Shown: one piece after another, positions 23,493-35,743 of the stretch
Position numbering within the stretch: position 1 is the stretch's first letter
Layout of the letters: each line of letters opens with the position of its first letter
Origin: Phaseolus vulgaris
Taxonomy: Eukaryota > Streptophyta > Magnoliopsida > Fabales > Fabaceae
Assembly: GCF_000499845.2 (NCBI RefSeq)
Contig: NC_023758.2
Location: 14,168,427-14,232,426 of the forward strand
Direction: 5' to 3'
DNA: 64,000 nt
The notes under the pieces: generated by a model
Seen by the model: the letters and a program-made list of their open reading frames with translations, nothing else
The model's database searches: none
Told to the model about the DNA's origin: nothing
Made by a program: the position numbers and the translations under genes

Positions 23493-23539
23493 TAATACTG
23501 AAATAACATCATTTATTGAATCAAGAAGTGACTTGAATG

Positions 23540-24367
23540 TAGGGATGGTAATGCGGGGCGAGCCATACGGGTCAACTCACAGACCACTACCAAAAAGCGT
23601 AGGACGAACTCACTAATCTAGCCCACTAACCCACTTAGGCCCGCCCCGCATAACTCGCAGCCCATGCGGGCCAACAATGGAGCTGGTTGGCCCGCTGCCC
23701 CGCATAAACAAAAAAATAATTATTTTATTTTTTCTGCAAAAGAAAAATCATACCTCACTCACCCATTATTGCATTTGTGACCTTTATTTTATTTAAAAAA
23801 TGAATTTAATGTACTAAAAAAAGAAATGTTTTATTTTAATCATATAAAAGGGTTAATATTAAGAGTGACAATGAATTTAGTTAAAATCTTATATTTAAAT
23901 TTTGTTAATAAAAAAAATAATATAAAAAAAGATATTTCAATAAGATACTCGTTAAAAAAGTAGTCATCTTCATTAAAATATTTTTTAGCAAAACTTTGAT
24001 AAGATACTCTAATTCATTTACATACACATACACATATAGGAAAAATAGATGCAAAACAAAAATTTAATTATAAGTAATCTATTTTTCTAACAACACTCAT
24101 ACTTGAATTCATATATTTATCTTAATTGAATAAATTGAAACAAATAAAATTTAATTTTTCAGCAACGAAAATATATTTTTTTATAAATAATAAAATTTTA
24201 TTTTAAAAAAAGATTTTTTTATGTAGACTAGCTCGCAGGCTTGTGGATTACCTCTTATGTGGAATGGACCAGTGAATTGAGTCCGCACTCCTTGTATAGA
24301 ACAGGTCAATTCGACCCATATTTTATGAGTCAAACATGGGGCAGGTTAGTCCGCATTGCTATCCCTA
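23540..24367. mobile_element. hAT-like non-autonomous DNA transposon
   Basis: Terminal inverted repeats TAGGGATGGTAATGCGG and TAGGGATAGCAATGCGG (read inward from each end) bound an 828-bp element. The flanks CTTGAATG (23532-23539) and CTTGAATA (24368-24375) match at 7 of 8 positions, as expected for an hAT-type 8-bp duplication. The ends are GC-rich against an AT-rich core. No transposase frame is present. Confidence 0.65.
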
Positions 24368-24375
24368 CTTGAATA

Positions 24376-27300
24376 TCAAAGTATAATCACAAGTGCTTCA
24401 TATATATCATCATATTCATGTAATGAGAAACTCAAATTTGGTCCTTATCATATGCGAAAATTCATCACATTTTTTTTCTCTCAAATATACATATTGCTAA
24501 CATAGAATGGCGCCATGTGTATAAAATTGATTAGTGATCTTCACAATTGAATATTTCAGGAGGAGGTGCTGCCAAGTAGCAAGTAATTGTAATTTTTCAA
24601 AGATGGAATTATCCGAAGATAATAATTAGTTGGCAATTAGTTACTCAATAATTAATTAGGCATGTCTCCATTTTGATTTAATTTTGTCTTCAAATTAACG
24701 TCATATCTACTTTGCAATTATACATGTTTAGTCAAATAAGGATCTTCTAATCTAAGAATGGTTGGTACCATTGGAAGCTGGCTCATGTTTAGGATAATTG
24801 TATTTCACGCTTTCAAATTTCTGAATCTCCATTTTGGGAAAACAAACATTACTTAAACATCACTTTGAATTAATTAAGGATCGTATAATTTTGAAAATTA
24901 AAAAGCATTAACTAATTCTCTTTTTTGTTGCCTTTATCTTAAAATTTTCTGTTCTTATAGGATTAAATTACATAAAAAAATAAATCTTTTCCGTCCTTTT
25001 TAATATTGTATAAACGATGAACATCATTTAAGTTTTGAAGTTGGAACATGGTTGGCATAGCATAGGTCGAAATCATTTAAGATTTAACATTGTTTAATTA
25101 ATTAGTTGTGAAATCGTTGTTGGTCGGAAAAGGAATGTCAAGAGGAAGATTTGAGAAAGGTAACCTGAACGTACGACCTGGCTAACTCTGTATTTCACCA
25201 AGGTTGTTCCACCTTCATTGGTTGTCATACATTATTAGAAGAAACGTAAAATTATTAAATTAGGTGGTTCATCATCAATTCAAAACTTAGTATTAACACT
25301 ATAACTTTACGCACCAACATTTATTATAGATAAAACTATTACTCATTTTTGTTCTCTTATGATTGTGCGAGAGATGCAACTCTAATTAATTCTAAATCGA
25401 TTGCTTCACTATCATATCACCTACAAGTATTCTGAATTGCAGGAATTGCAAAATACTTGCAGGAATTGCAAAATACTCTACTCTTGCACATGACTTTTTC
25501 ATCAGGCACATTTATAGGTTTTTTTCTATCCTCCTACACAATGTGAAAATACCTTTTTATCTTTTTTTGTCACCCGCATAAAGTAGTTTCTAGATATTTA
25601 GTGGGTTATAAGCATTTTAGATTATATAATTTAAAAATATATTCTAGATATTTTTTAATTCGGAACTTAAAAAATAAATTCTAAATTGGATAATTTGAAA
25701 ATGTATTACCTGTTATGCACTATGAAATACATTTCTAAATATGAAAATTTATTTTAAATTACACATATAGAAGTACTATGAATTATACATAATACTTTCT
25801 AGATTGAATCATAAAAAATTATTATAGAATATACAATTTGAAATATATTTATATATTATATAATCTGAAATTTCAGATTCAGATTATACAATTCATAATA
25901 CATTTTCTAAATCACAAAATCTAAAAATACATTCTAAGATAAGTAATATAAAAATATATTCCATAATTTGGAAATGTATTTTGAAATATATAATCTCAAA
26001 TACATTTTTGAATTATGGAATTGAAAAATGTATTGGACAACACGTATTCAAAAATATATTTTGAATTATAAAATATTTTAGATTATATAATTTAAATTAA
26101 ATTTATGGATTATGGTATTTTTAATCTACAAATACATTATGAAAAGTAATACATGTTTATGAATTCCACAATTTGAAAATGTAAAACAGAAAGATTTTAA
26201 CACTCCATAGAGTGAAGGAAGAAATCATGGGAATACAAAAAGTAATTATCCTCATATCTAATAAGCCCAAAACACAATGTGTAGCCAAAGATTACACAAC
26301 CATAACTTCTGTAATTGGGCTACAAGTGTTAGCAAAAATTCTATAGTATCTTGTAATATACTTTTGTTAGAGTTTAATGGTTTCACATTACAATGTAAAA
26401 TTATTTTTATTTTTTATTAATTTAAAACCATTAATGATATGACTTTCAAATTGAAAAAGTCTAACTCAATTTGGTGATTAGGATGTGCTAAATGTTATGA
26501 ATCTGCTCTGCATGTGTTTCATTTCTATGGATAAAAAATTAAAGTTTTAAAGTAATTATGATTTATTATGAGATAATTGATATGAAAGTTTTACACTATA
26601 ATATTGTATAATATATTTTCAGTTTTTACTATTACGTATTTTTATTTTTATTTATGGAATTAAAAGTGACAGATGTATTCTTTTTTAGTCCTAGTAAGTT
26701 TAGATAATTATAAATTGTGAGAGAAATTATTAATTAGGTATTATTGAGCGAACAATATGGGCTACAATAATGTAAGATTTAAAAGCATGAACATGAAAAG
26801 GACCAGCAAAGTTAAAATGCAGAGTGGTTGCTTCTTCATACATCTCAAATAATTCGTTTTATAAATTAACTAAGGAAAATGTTATATGTTAACCAAAGGA
26901 AATGTCATATACCATGATTAGCTAGAAATCAAAATTATCAATAATTATATAATATATTTTTATCAATTTTAAAAGAAATATAAAAAATATTTCTTTTTCA
27001 TAGTGTAGAATTAACCTATATATAAATTTAGCAGAAAACTTATATACCCTTTTAATTTTTAATTTTAATTTATGTATTTGTTAAATTTTAATTTTTTAAA
27101 AATAAAATTTTCTATTTTTTAAACAAAAATATTTATGGAAAAGTTAGATTCAAATAGTTACATAATATCTTCCAATTCTAACTTAAAATCTTTATTGGCA
27201 TATTTCAATATATAATGTAAAATTAACCCGTTTTATATTAATAAAATATATTTAATTTATTAGGTAATTAACCTAAAATAATTATATTATTTTTTTATCT

Positions 27301-27912
27301 TTAATTTTGTAACTTATTTTTACGTCATATATTTAATATTTTTACTTTTTATATAATTATTTAACTTTTATTCAATTGTTATTTGATAGTCTCTTTTATA
27401 TAAATATAATTTATTTCTTGATATGACATGGAAGAAAAGAAAATGTGTATCCTTCGGACATTGAATACAATAATATCATGTTCAATTTCTATTTTTTACA
27501 AAAAAATATTTTATTAATATTTGAAAAAGAAAGAGTGCAAGTTCGGGCACAAGTGCAAGTATACTCGTTGGTGATGGGGAGGGAGATGCGAAAAAAATTC
27601 ATACTCATTGGATATGGGTATAAGGAAAGGGATGAAAATAATTTTTACTTTAAAGAGACAGGGATGAGATAATCAAATCCGCATTCACCCCACCTTGTTG
27701 TCTTCCCTACTTTCATACATTTTTTTTTACTTTAGACTATGATTTTTGAGACTCAAGTTTTTGAGGAGATATCAACTTTAAAAGAAATAATAAATTTAAA
27801 GTTAAAATTATATTAAATATATAAATTTAAATCTTAAACTATTAACTATATAGATTTAAATATTAAATATTTAGTTATTTAGTTCTAAACCTTATTTCTT
27901 TTTAAATATCTT
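24376..27912. other. AT-rich intergenic DNA
   Basis: No gene, RNA or complete element is supported. 25600-26180 consists of a degenerate repeat of about 20-30 bp built on AAATACATT, ATTTGAAAATGTATT and GATTATATAATTT, often in inverted orientation. 27540-27710 resembles a decayed hAT-type end (GATGGGGAGGG, then TTGTCTTCCCTAC). Short frames here have no family features. Confidence 0.45.
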
Positions 27913-27917
27913 ATTTC
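27913..27917. repeat. Target-site duplication of R2, left copy
   Basis: ATTTC directly before the LTR; repeated at 35739-35743. Confidence 0.9.
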
Positions 27918-28674
27918 TGATGACATTTCATGTGTTCTTCTTGAATCAAAGTAGTGAAAATGATGCGGAAGCAATGGGTGAGTGAAACAAAGCCCTCCTA
28001 GGAGTTGTGTTGGCTTTGAAGGTGCATGATGAGTATGGGTTTGAGAGGTTCGGCCAGCTCAATGGAGAAAGGTGAAAGGAGTGAAGTTTATAGCCTAGAT
28101 TTCTAGGAGAAGTAAAGCTAGTGCACAAAATGGGCAGCATAACAATACTCAATTAAACTTGTCAAATACAATGAGATAGCCTCCCTATTTATAGGCTATG
28201 TGGACGTAAATGTTAAGCCACATTTCTAAAGAAAATAAAACCAAAATTAAATCTAAATTCTAAGGTGCAATGACCGGCCATACACAACCCTAGATTCTAG
28301 AAGGTTTCCATAAAAAATGCTTCCTACACTATCCTATCTACTAAGTACCCCCAATGGGCCTTTATGCAAACATATACAAAGCCTTCTCTCTTCCATCCGT
28401 GGCCTCATTTGCTTGTGTTTGAATATGTTTGGCCATTGATCTTGTAAGGGGTCCTAGACGGTCTAGCTCCATGGATAGCCTCCCTCCTTCACGTCCTAGA
28501 CGCTCACCTTCACGTCCTAGACGCTCACCTTCACGTCCTAGACGCTCACCTTCACGTCCTAGACGCTTACTTTCACGTCCTAGACGCTCACCTTGGTCTT
28601 GGTCTTGGTCTAGACGCTCTCCTTGGCTTGTGCCTTGGCTTCCTTGGGTAGGTGTGCTTGGCCCTCCTCCATCA
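27918..28674 (-). repeat. 3' LTR of R2
   Basis: 757 bp from TGATGACATTTC to CCTCCTCCATCA. TATA-like box at 28186-28193. Five copies of a 21-bp unit occupy 28488-28592, preceded by the palindrome CTAGACGGTCTAG near 28454. The C-terminal pol codons are read from this LTR. Confidence 0.95.
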
Positions 28675-31544
28675 TCCCCTCCCCCTTGGAAAGGATTTGT
28701 CCTCAAATCCAGCTCGTCATCGTCATTGGTACCTACAAATGGAGAAAGATCAATTACATTAAAAGTGTCATGTACTCCATATTCAAGAGGTAGGTCCAAT
28801 TTATAAGCATTGTTGTTGACTCGCTTGAGAACTTGGAAAGGTCCATCACCTCGGGGACTTAGTTTGGACTTCCTTTGAGTTGGAAATCTATCTTTGCGAA
28901 GGTGAAGCCAAACTAAGTCTCCTTCCTCAAAAAATATTTCTCTCTTCCCTTTGTTGTTGTATTTTGTGTACTTCTCATTTTGTTGTTGTATTTGAATTTT
29001 AATCTTCTCATGCATTTTCTTGATAAAATCAGCTTTGAGTACTCCTTCCTTATGCACAAAATCTTGTGGATTAGGAAGGGGTATCAAATCCATGGGCGTG
29101 AGAGGATTAAAACCATATACTACCTCAAAAGGAGAAGCATTAGTAGTCTTGTGAACTACTCTATTGTAAGCAAATTCAATGTGGGGAAGGTACTCATCCC
29201 AAGATTTGTGGCTGCCCTTCATGATAGCCCTAAGCATAGTTCCAAGAGATCGATTGATTACTTCGGTTTGCCCATCCGTTTGAGGATGACAAGAAGTTGA
29301 AAATTGTAGTCTTGTTCCAAGTTTACCCCAAAGAGTTTTCCAAAAGTGGCTTATAAACTTGGGATCTCTATCGGACACTATACTTCTAGGGAGACCATGG
29401 AGTCTCACCACTTCTCTAAAGAAGAGTTTAGAAATATTTTGAGCATCATCTACTTTGTGGCATGGAATAAAGTGGGACATTTTGCTAAAACGGTCCACTA
29501 CCACAAAGATAGAGTCATGGCCTCTTGCAGTCCTAGGAAGTCCTAAAATGAAATCCATGCTAATGTCTTCCCAAGGAGCATTTGCAATCGGCAAAGGGGT
29601 GTAGAGTCCATGCGGCATTGTTCTAGACTTTGCTTTTAAACATGAGATACATCTAGAACAATGTCGTTGGACATCTTTCCTCATGTGCGGCCAACAAAAT
29701 TTTGCTTTTAAAAGATCTAGAGTCTTATCAACTCCAAAATGGCCCATGAGTCCCCCTTCATGTGATTCTTTGACAAGGAGTTTTCTATGTGTTCCTTGGG
29801 GAATGCAAAGTTTTCCTTCTTTAAAAAGATATCCCTCGGACACATAGTAACCTCCTTGTGCTCTATGTAGACATTGAGCATAGATGGATGAAAGTTCTTG
29901 GTCTTCTTGGTAAAGCTCTCTTATGTGGTCAAATCCAAGAATTTGGGCACCTAGTTTTGAAAAGAGTGTGTGCCGTCTTGAAAGAGCATCGGCCACTATA
30001 TTGGTGCTCCCTTTCTTGTATTTGATTACATAAGGAAATTGTTCAAGAAATTCCATCCATTTAGCATGTCTCTTGTTGAGCTTGTGTTGGCCCTTTAAAT
30101 ATTTTAAAGACTCGTGATCACTATGGATAACAAATTCTTTGGACACAAGGTAGTGTTCCCAAGTCTTTAGGGCTCGCACAAGAGCATAGAGCTCTTTGTC
30201 ATAGGTGGGGTAGTTGAGGGTGGCACCATGGAGTTTTTCACTAAAATAAGCAATGGGGTGTCCACCTTGCAACAAAACCGCACCTATGCCTACCCCCGAT
30301 GCATCACACTCTATCTCAAAAGTTTTGGAAAAATTTGGAAGAGATAGAATGGGAGCATTGGTGAGTTGAGCTTTGAGCCTTTGAAAGGCTTGCTCATGCT
30401 TTTCATTCCAACAAAATGCAACATCTTTTTTCACAAGTTCATTCAAAGGAGAAGCTAGACTAGAAAAATTAGGGACAAACCTTCTATAGAAGCTAGCTAA
30501 CCCATGAAAACTTCTTACATCACTTACATTTTGTGGAGTTGGCCACTCGCGGATGGCTTTGATTTTCTCGGGATCTACATGCACCCCCTTTTTGTTAACT
30601 ATGAAACCTAAGAAAACTACACTATCTACACAAAAGGTACACTTATCCCTATTGGCAAAAAGACTATTTTTCCTAAGAACTAGAAGAACTTCCCTAAGGT
30701 GACTTAGATGGTCTTCTAGGCTTTTACTATAGACTAAGATATCATCAAAGTAAACTACTACATATTTACCTATACAATCCCTCAAGGTGTGATTCATAAG
30801 CCTCATGAATGTGCTTGGAGCATTAGTAAGCCCAAAGGGCATCACCAACCACTCGTATAATCCAAATTTGGTCTTAAAAGCGGTTTTCCACTCATCACCC
30901 TCCTTGATTCGAATTTGGTGATATCTACTTTTAAGGTCAATCTTGGAGAATAGAGTTGACCCATGCAATTCATCAAGCATATCGTCAAGCCTCGGAATTG
31001 GATGCCTATACTTGATGGTGATGTTGTTGATTGCTCTACAATCACAACACATACGCCATTTTCCATCTTTTTTTGGCACCAACAAGACAGGTACAACACA
31101 AGGGCTTAGGCTCTTTTGAACCCAACCCTTCTCCAACAAGTCTTGAACTTGTGATTCTATCTCCTTTGTTTCCTCGGGGTTGGTTCTATAAGCAGGCCTA
31201 TTTGGTAGGCTTGCCCCCGGTATAAAGTCAATTTGATGTTCTATCCCCCTAAGAGGAGGAAGCCCAATGGGTCCTTCTTGGGAGAATAGATCTTCAAATT
31301 CACTCAAAAGGTTTTCTACTTGAGGAGGTAAAACCATGAGTTCACTACTTGTGGCAGTGCATGTAAGTGCTCCTTTACAAAAGATAAGGCTTGGTTGTTC
31401 AACAAGAAGCAAGTTTTCAAAAACATTTTCAAGAGGTTTTTCTTGTTGACCAACCTTGTGGGAAGGAACACTCTTCTCCCACGCCTTTCTATCCCTAAGG
31501 ATTTTCTCTTTTTCTAGCTCTCTTTTTTTTTTTGTTTTCCTCAT
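28362..31544 (-). CDS. pol: R2 pol: reverse transcriptase, RNase H, integrase
   Basis: An open frame of 1060 codons in the reverse-transcribing enzyme of the element. Reverse transcriptase spans roughly residues 140-340 with YFDD at 265-268; RNase H about 400-530 (CDASG, HSDHESL, ADALSRR); integrase has a zinc-binding region with H595, H602, C632 and C635 and a catalytic core with D664, D725 and E761, a DD35E spacing. The tail from about residue 975 is acidic, then repeats RLGREGE, then PLTRSMAKH, and is encoded past the polypurine tract inside the LTR. An unusual residue is R in IDLKSRYHQ, where the B copy has G. The first methionine lies after an A-run that breaks the frame from protease, so natural translation begins upstream. 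Confidence 0.93.
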   Translation of the reverse strand: MRKTKKKRELEKEKILRDRKAWEKSVPSHKVGQQEKPLENVFENLLLVEQPSLIFCKGALTCTATSSELMVLPPQVENLLSEFEDLFSQEGPIGLPPLRGIEHQIDFIPGASLPNRPAYRTNPEETKEIESQVQDLLEKGWVQKSLSPCVVPVLLVPKKDGKWRMCCDCRAINNITIKYRHPIPRLDDMLDELHGSTLFSKIDLKSRYHQIRIKEGDEWKTAFKTKFGLYEWLVMPFGLTNAPSTFMRLMNHTLRDCIGKYVVVYFDDILVYSKSLEDHLSHLREVLLVLRKNSLFANRDKCTFCVDSVVFLGFIVNKKGVHVDPEKIKAIREWPTPQNVSDVRSFHGLASFYRRFVPNFSSLASPLNELVKKDVAFCWNEKHEQAFQRLKAQLTNAPILSLPNFSKTFEIECDASGVGIGAVLLQGGHPIAYFSEKLHGATLNYPTYDKELYALVRALKTWEHYLVSKEFVIHSDHESLKYLKGQHKLNKRHAKWMEFLEQFPYVIKYKKGSTNIVADALSRRHTLFSKLGAQILGFDHIRELYQEDQELSSIYAQCLHRAQGGYYVSEGYLFKEGKLCIPQGTHRKLLVKESHEGGLMGHFGVDKTLDLLKAKFCWPHMRKDVQRHCSRCISCLKAKSRTMPHGLYTPLPIANAPWEDISMDFILGLPRTARGHDSIFVVVDRFSKMSHFIPCHKVDDAQNISKLFFREVVRLHGLPRSIVSDRDPKFISHFWKTLWGKLGTRLQFSTSCHPQTDGQTEVINRSLGTMLRAIMKGSHKSWDEYLPHIEFAYNRVVHKTTNASPFEVVYGFNPLTPMDLIPLPNPQDFVHKEGVLKADFIKKMHEKIKIQIQQQNEKYTKYNNKGKREIFFEEGDLVWLHLRKDRFPTQRKSKLSPRGDGPFQVLKRVNNNAYKLDLPLEYGVHDTFNVIDLSPFVGTNDDDELDLRTNPFQGGGDDGGGPSTPTQGSQGTSQGERLDQDQDQGERLGRESKRLGREGERLGREGERLGREGERLGREGGRLSMELDRLGPLTRSMAKHIQTQANEATDGREKALYMFA
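28488..28592 (-). repeat. 21-bp tandem repeat inside the R2 3' LTR, also pol coding
   Basis: Five copies of a unit containing CGTCCTAGACGCTCACC, one of them variant (CTTACT). On the minus strand each unit is seven codons, giving the repeat RLGREGE in the pol tail. The other LTR has three copies at 35593-35655. Confidence 0.95.
28675..28692 (-). other. Polypurine tract of R2
   Basis: On the minus strand CCAAGGGGGAGGGGA directly precedes the LTR start TGATGGAGG. It lies within the pol frame and is translated as QGGGDD. Confidence 0.8.
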
Positions 31545-31971
31545 CCCTCTTTTGTTTCATTTGTATTTGGTCTTTCACCACTTGAGAATTTGGTAAAGGA
31601 CTAAGTACAAATTTCTTATATTTATGGGTGAAGGAAATCTCGTTAGTGAGACCATCATGCAAGGTTTTCTTGTCAAATTGCCATGGCCTCCCTAATAAGA
31701 TATGGCAAGCTTCCATAGGCACTACATCACATAAAACTTTGTCTTTGTAGTTCCCTATGGAAAACTTGATTTCCACTTGCTTGTCTACATGTAGTTCCCC
31801 ATTTTCATTAAGCCATTGAAGTTTGTAAGGTTTTGGGTGAGGAACTACTTGTAGCTTAAGCTTTTCAACCATCCTAGCACTACAACAATTACAGCTAGAT
31901 CCACTATCCACAATGAGGGAACATATATTTTCTAAAACATTGCATCTTGTATGAAAGATGTTCTCCCTTTA
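31495..31971 (-). pseudogene. R2 protease region, separated from gag by a stop and from pol by a frameshift
   Basis: Contains the aspartic protease signature IVDSGSSCNCC near 31900 and ILLGRPWQFD about 80 residues on, both typical of gypsy proteases that cut the polyprotein. It is in the same frame as gag, but a TAA at 31969-31971 stands where the B copy has CAA at the equivalent position. At its end an A-run (31522-31533 on the plus strand as T) puts pol in another frame. A one-base length change would explain it. Confidence 0.8.
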
Positions 31972-33153
31972 TGTTTCCATGGATGTGCTAGGGTGATTGT
32001 TGAGGGTTCTCCTAATCATAAGCAATTCTCCCTCTAGTGGAGCTACCCTCTCATCCTCTCCCCCTTCCTCTTTCTCACTAGGCTCATCCTCGCCACTAGT
32101 GTACTCGTCTACACCTTTTAAAAACAAAGTCCTTTGGTTTGGACATTGTGCTTGCACATGCCCCCTACCATAGCACTTAAAACACTTGACATCTCTAGCT
32201 CGGATGGGTGGGGTTGAGGTTTCTTTGGTGAAGGGTTTGGTAGGCTCTTTTGGTTTTTCCTTGGATGTACTACCCTCCCTTCTAAACTCTTTCTTGGGAT
32301 AAAAGCTAGAATAGGGGCTCACCTTTTGACTTGAGGTTTTGCGCAAGTTTTGTTGCTCAACTTTAATGCAAAGTTGAACCAAATCATTCAAGTCTTGATA
32401 AGGTAAGAGCTCTACTCTATCTCTTATCTCAAGTGATAGGCCACTAAGGAACCTAGCTATGGTGGTTTCCTCTTCCTCTCTAATAGAGGCTCTCATCATA
32501 TAGAGCTCCATCTTTTGTCTATACTCCTCTATGCTCATATTTCTTTGTTGGAGTCTTTGGAGCTTGTCCATCAACTCCCTATGGTAGTAAGAGGGTATAT
32601 GTCGACGTCTTAGGGCTCCCCTAAGGTCATTCCAATATGTAATGGAAGGTTCCCTATGAAGACGTCTATCTCTTTCAAGAGAGGTCCACCAATACATGGC
32701 ATTCCCTTGGAAACTAAGGGTGGCTAAGGGTACTTTTCGTTCCTCACTTACCCTATGGCAAGCAAAAAGTTGCTCTACCTTCATCTCCCAATCTAGATAT
32801 ACTTCTACATTTTCCTTTCCATGAAAATGAGGTAGGTCTACTCTTGTTTCCCTTGGCACCTCTTGTTCCCTTTGCCTAGTTCTTCTAGGGGGTGATTGGT
32901 AATAATCATTGATTCTACGGCTTCCCTCCCCTAGAGACTCAATACTTGGAGAATGGGATGCATGAGTTTTTTTTTATTTTTGTGATTTTTGTGACTTCTC
33001 TTCTTGAGCTTTAGCCAACTCATTGATTTTGTTCTCATTCTCCAATTGTCTAAAAGATATCAATTGTACCGCTTGGGATACTTCTTTTAAAAGAGTTTTC
33101 AAAGATTTTACTTCACTTTCTATATACTTTGGAGAGTGAGAAGAAGAAGACAT
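31969..33153 (-). pseudogene. gag: R2 gag
   Basis: Gag of a Ty3/gypsy element. The likely start is 33153 (MSSSSHSPKYIESEV), followed by a charged coiled-coil N-terminus; an in-frame TAA at 32974-32976 interrupts it after 59 codons. From 32859 the frame is open for 296 codons: the capsid region (DLPHFHGKENVEVYLDWEMK, FLSGLSLEIRDRVELLPY) and a CCHC zinc knuckle (CFKCYGRGHVQAQC), then an acidic linker up to the stop at 31969. Downstream of that stop, protease follows in the same frame, so the ancestral gene was a gag-protease fusion. Confidence 0.85.
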
Positions 33154-35002
33154 GGCTAAAACTTTGTGTATATAGGTGTTTTACTTGGAGAAAGTTTAGG
33201 AAAGTTAGAGAAGGGAGTTTTCCAGGTAAGGGAGGTGAGTCACAATGGACTACTTAAGTACCAAGCCTTTTCCTTGCCAAAAACTTTCCTCCAATGACTT
33301 CACACAAAATTTTCTCTTAGTAAAACACTTAGAACACAAGAAGTTGAGAAATCAAAAAGCAAGAAAACTATGTAAGCTAGATATGCAGCAAAGCTAGTCG
33401 GTATAGCACAAAATTAAACAATACTAAGCATGCATAACGTTTCTACCAACAAAAGAAAAAAACAAGTTCAAACAAGCAACAAATTACTAAGCAAAATTAC
33501 TATGCTATTCGGCCCTAGGTGAGGCTTCTTGGACACTTTGAGCCCTTGAAGACACACTCACCGTCTAAAACGTAATTTAAAAGAGGTAATTAACAATAAA
33601 CCAAGTTGTAAAGGAGATAAGAAAACCCCCTTTGTTGTTCCTCTTTTTGGTTAGTGCACTTTCTTTGTTGTCTTGATTGTTGATCTTCTAGGTGTTTGTA
33701 GTGTTTGTTTCAAGGAAGCTTGTTTCGGCCTTAGCTTTGACTCCTCCTTAGAAAGTTGGCTTTAATTCTCCAATTTCCAGCACCTATTCACAAGGGCTTA
33801 ACCTTAAACCAAGTCAATTTCCATGCACATAAGCACCAATAGAGAATTAAATTCCAGCACCCAAAATGAGAGGTCAAGAAACAAAAGCAAGAAACAAATT
33901 TAATTGAAAGAAAACAGTACTACCAAAAGGATTTATAATATGACAACTTAGAAAGAGATTCAAGAAATTAAAGCAAACAATTAAAGGTACTCAATAAAAG
34001 TTGGCACACAAAAGGAATTCCTAAAGAAAAGCACTAGATTAGATGACCAAATAAAAAAAAAAAACAGCACCACTGGAAAATGTTGTGGGCCAGAAAACGT
34101 GTTTGTTCCCCGATTTATGCTGAGCTGTAATTGTAAGATTTGTTTCTGAAATTTGGATGCAAGAAAATTCAGGATCTTATCTAAATTTTGGCTTTGGAAT
34201 CACCTAAAACGCATGCACCATTTGTTTTTAATAATTTTTGCAAATTTGGTGTGCAGTTAGGCCAGCTGGAGCGCTCAAGATTTGCACTCTGATTTTGTGA
34301 GATTTATCATTTTTTTTCTGTTGCTTCTTTTGACCTCATTCTTTTTTTGTCTTTTCTATAACACTTTAAACTTGCATTTTCCAGAAAATCAGAATTTTCC
34401 TATGGGTGGAAATATTTTTTTAAAACAAAACAGCCCAGAACAGAGAGATGATACAGGGGAAATCTGGAAAACTGGAAGAAAACAGCAAGATATCCAAAAT
34501 TAACACAATGGAAATGTGAGAATGGAAATTGTGTATGAACTAAGACACAATTATGAACTCAAACTAAAAATAAAAAGCACCAAAGGATCAAAATAACAGC
34601 AGATTAAAGCAATATAAAGAGACCCAAAACAAGAAACAATCAAGCCAAAAAAATAGGACTACTAAGAATTGTTGACAATATGGATGAACATGACTTGACA
34701 AAACATGTATAGATTCAGAAAATTAAAGACTCAAAGCATAATATGAAGCAAAATAATGAAAGCAATAAAGACTCAAAGCCTAAAACAAAAATAGCAACAC
34801 AAAGGTGCATGGAATCCTATCACAAATTGCAGAAGAACTTGTTCAAGATCAAATGAACAAGAGTGCTTCGGTTGGATCTTCCACAAAGCACACCAAGAAC
34901 AAATTAAAATATAAAAACAGCAAGACAAGTAAGGAATTGAAATGACAAAGATGAAATAAAGAAGAACTGAAATTAAAAAGACAAGCTACTCATCTTGAAG
35001 AA
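33154..35002 (-). other. R2 5' leader
   Basis: A 1.85-kb non-coding leader between the 5' LTR and gag, nearly identical to 1-1105 over its distal part. Short frames such as 34282-34503 on the plus strand also occur in A but show no domain. Confidence 0.75.
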
Positions 35003-35023
35003 CCAAAAGCTCATGATACCAAA
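35003..35023 (-). other. Primer binding site of R2
   Basis: Minus strand TGGTATCATGAGCTTTTGG adjacent to the LTR; matches the initiator-methionine tRNA type with one inserted base. Confidence 0.7.
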
Positions 35024-35738
35024 TGATGGCATTTCATGTGTTCTTCTTGAATCAAAGTAGTGAAAATGATGCGGAAGCAATGGGTGAGTGAAACAAAGCC
35101 CTCCTAGGAGTTGTGTTGGCTTTGAAGGTGCATGATGAGTATGGGTTTGAGAGGTTCGGCCAGCTCAATGGAGAAAGGTGAAAGGAGTGAAGTTTATAGC
35201 CTAGATTTCTAGGAGAAGTAAAGCTAGTGCACAAAATGGGCAGCATAACAATACTCAATTAAACTTGTCAAATACAATGAGATAGCCTCCCTATTTATAG
35301 GCTATGTGGACGTAAATGTTAAGCCACATTTCTAAAGAAAATAAAACCAAAATTAAATCTAAATTCTAAGGTGCAATGACCGGCCATACACAACCCTAGA
35401 TTCTAGAAGGTTTCCATCAAAAATGCTTCCTACACTATCCTATTTACTAAGTACCCCCAATGGGCCTTTATGCAAACATATACAAAGCCTTCTCTCTTCC
35501 ATCCGTGGCCTCATTTGCTTGTGTTTGAATATGTTTGGCCATTGATCTTGTAAGGGGTCCTAGACGGTCTAGCTCCATGGATAGCCTCCCTCCTTCACGT
35601 CCTAGACGCTCACCTTCACGTCCTAGACGCTTACTTTCACGTCCTAGACGCTCACCTTGGTCTTGGTCTTGGTCTAGACGCTCTCCTTGGCTTGTGCCTT
35701 GGCTTCCTTGGGTAGGTGTGCTTGGCCCTCCTCCATCA
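35024..35738 (-). repeat. 5' LTR of R2
   Basis: 715 bp, TGATGGCATTTC to CCTCCTCCATCA. The promoter TATA-like box is at 35292-35299. Identical to the 3' LTR except for three substitutions and three instead of five 21-bp units (35593-35655). Confidence 0.95.
35292..35299 (-). promoter_or_regulatory. TATA-like box of the R2 promoter
   Basis: On the minus strand CTATAAATAGGG, in the middle of the 5' LTR, the expected place for the retrotransposon core promoter. The same box is kept in the LTRs of A and of the R2 3' end. Confidence 0.6.
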
Positions 35739-35743
35739 ATTTC

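Larger units (their letters stand above)
27918..35738 (-). mobile_element. Complete young Ty3/gypsy element R2
   Basis: A 7.8-kb minus-strand element with LTRs at 27918-28674 and 35024-35738, 5-bp duplications ATTTC, primer site, gag, protease, RT, RNase H, integrase and polypurine tract in the usual Ty3/gypsy order. The LTRs differ by three substitutions and by two copies of a 21-bp repeat, so insertion was recent. Pol is one frame of 1060 codons. Gag-protease carries two stops and a frameshift separates it from pol, so this copy is probably not autonomous as it stands. Confidence 0.95.

Noticed and set aside
28429..28806. Arginine/serine-rich protein on the plus strand
   Set aside because: It is the antisense reading of the 21-bp LTR repeat and the pol tail; also present at 35535 in the other LTR.
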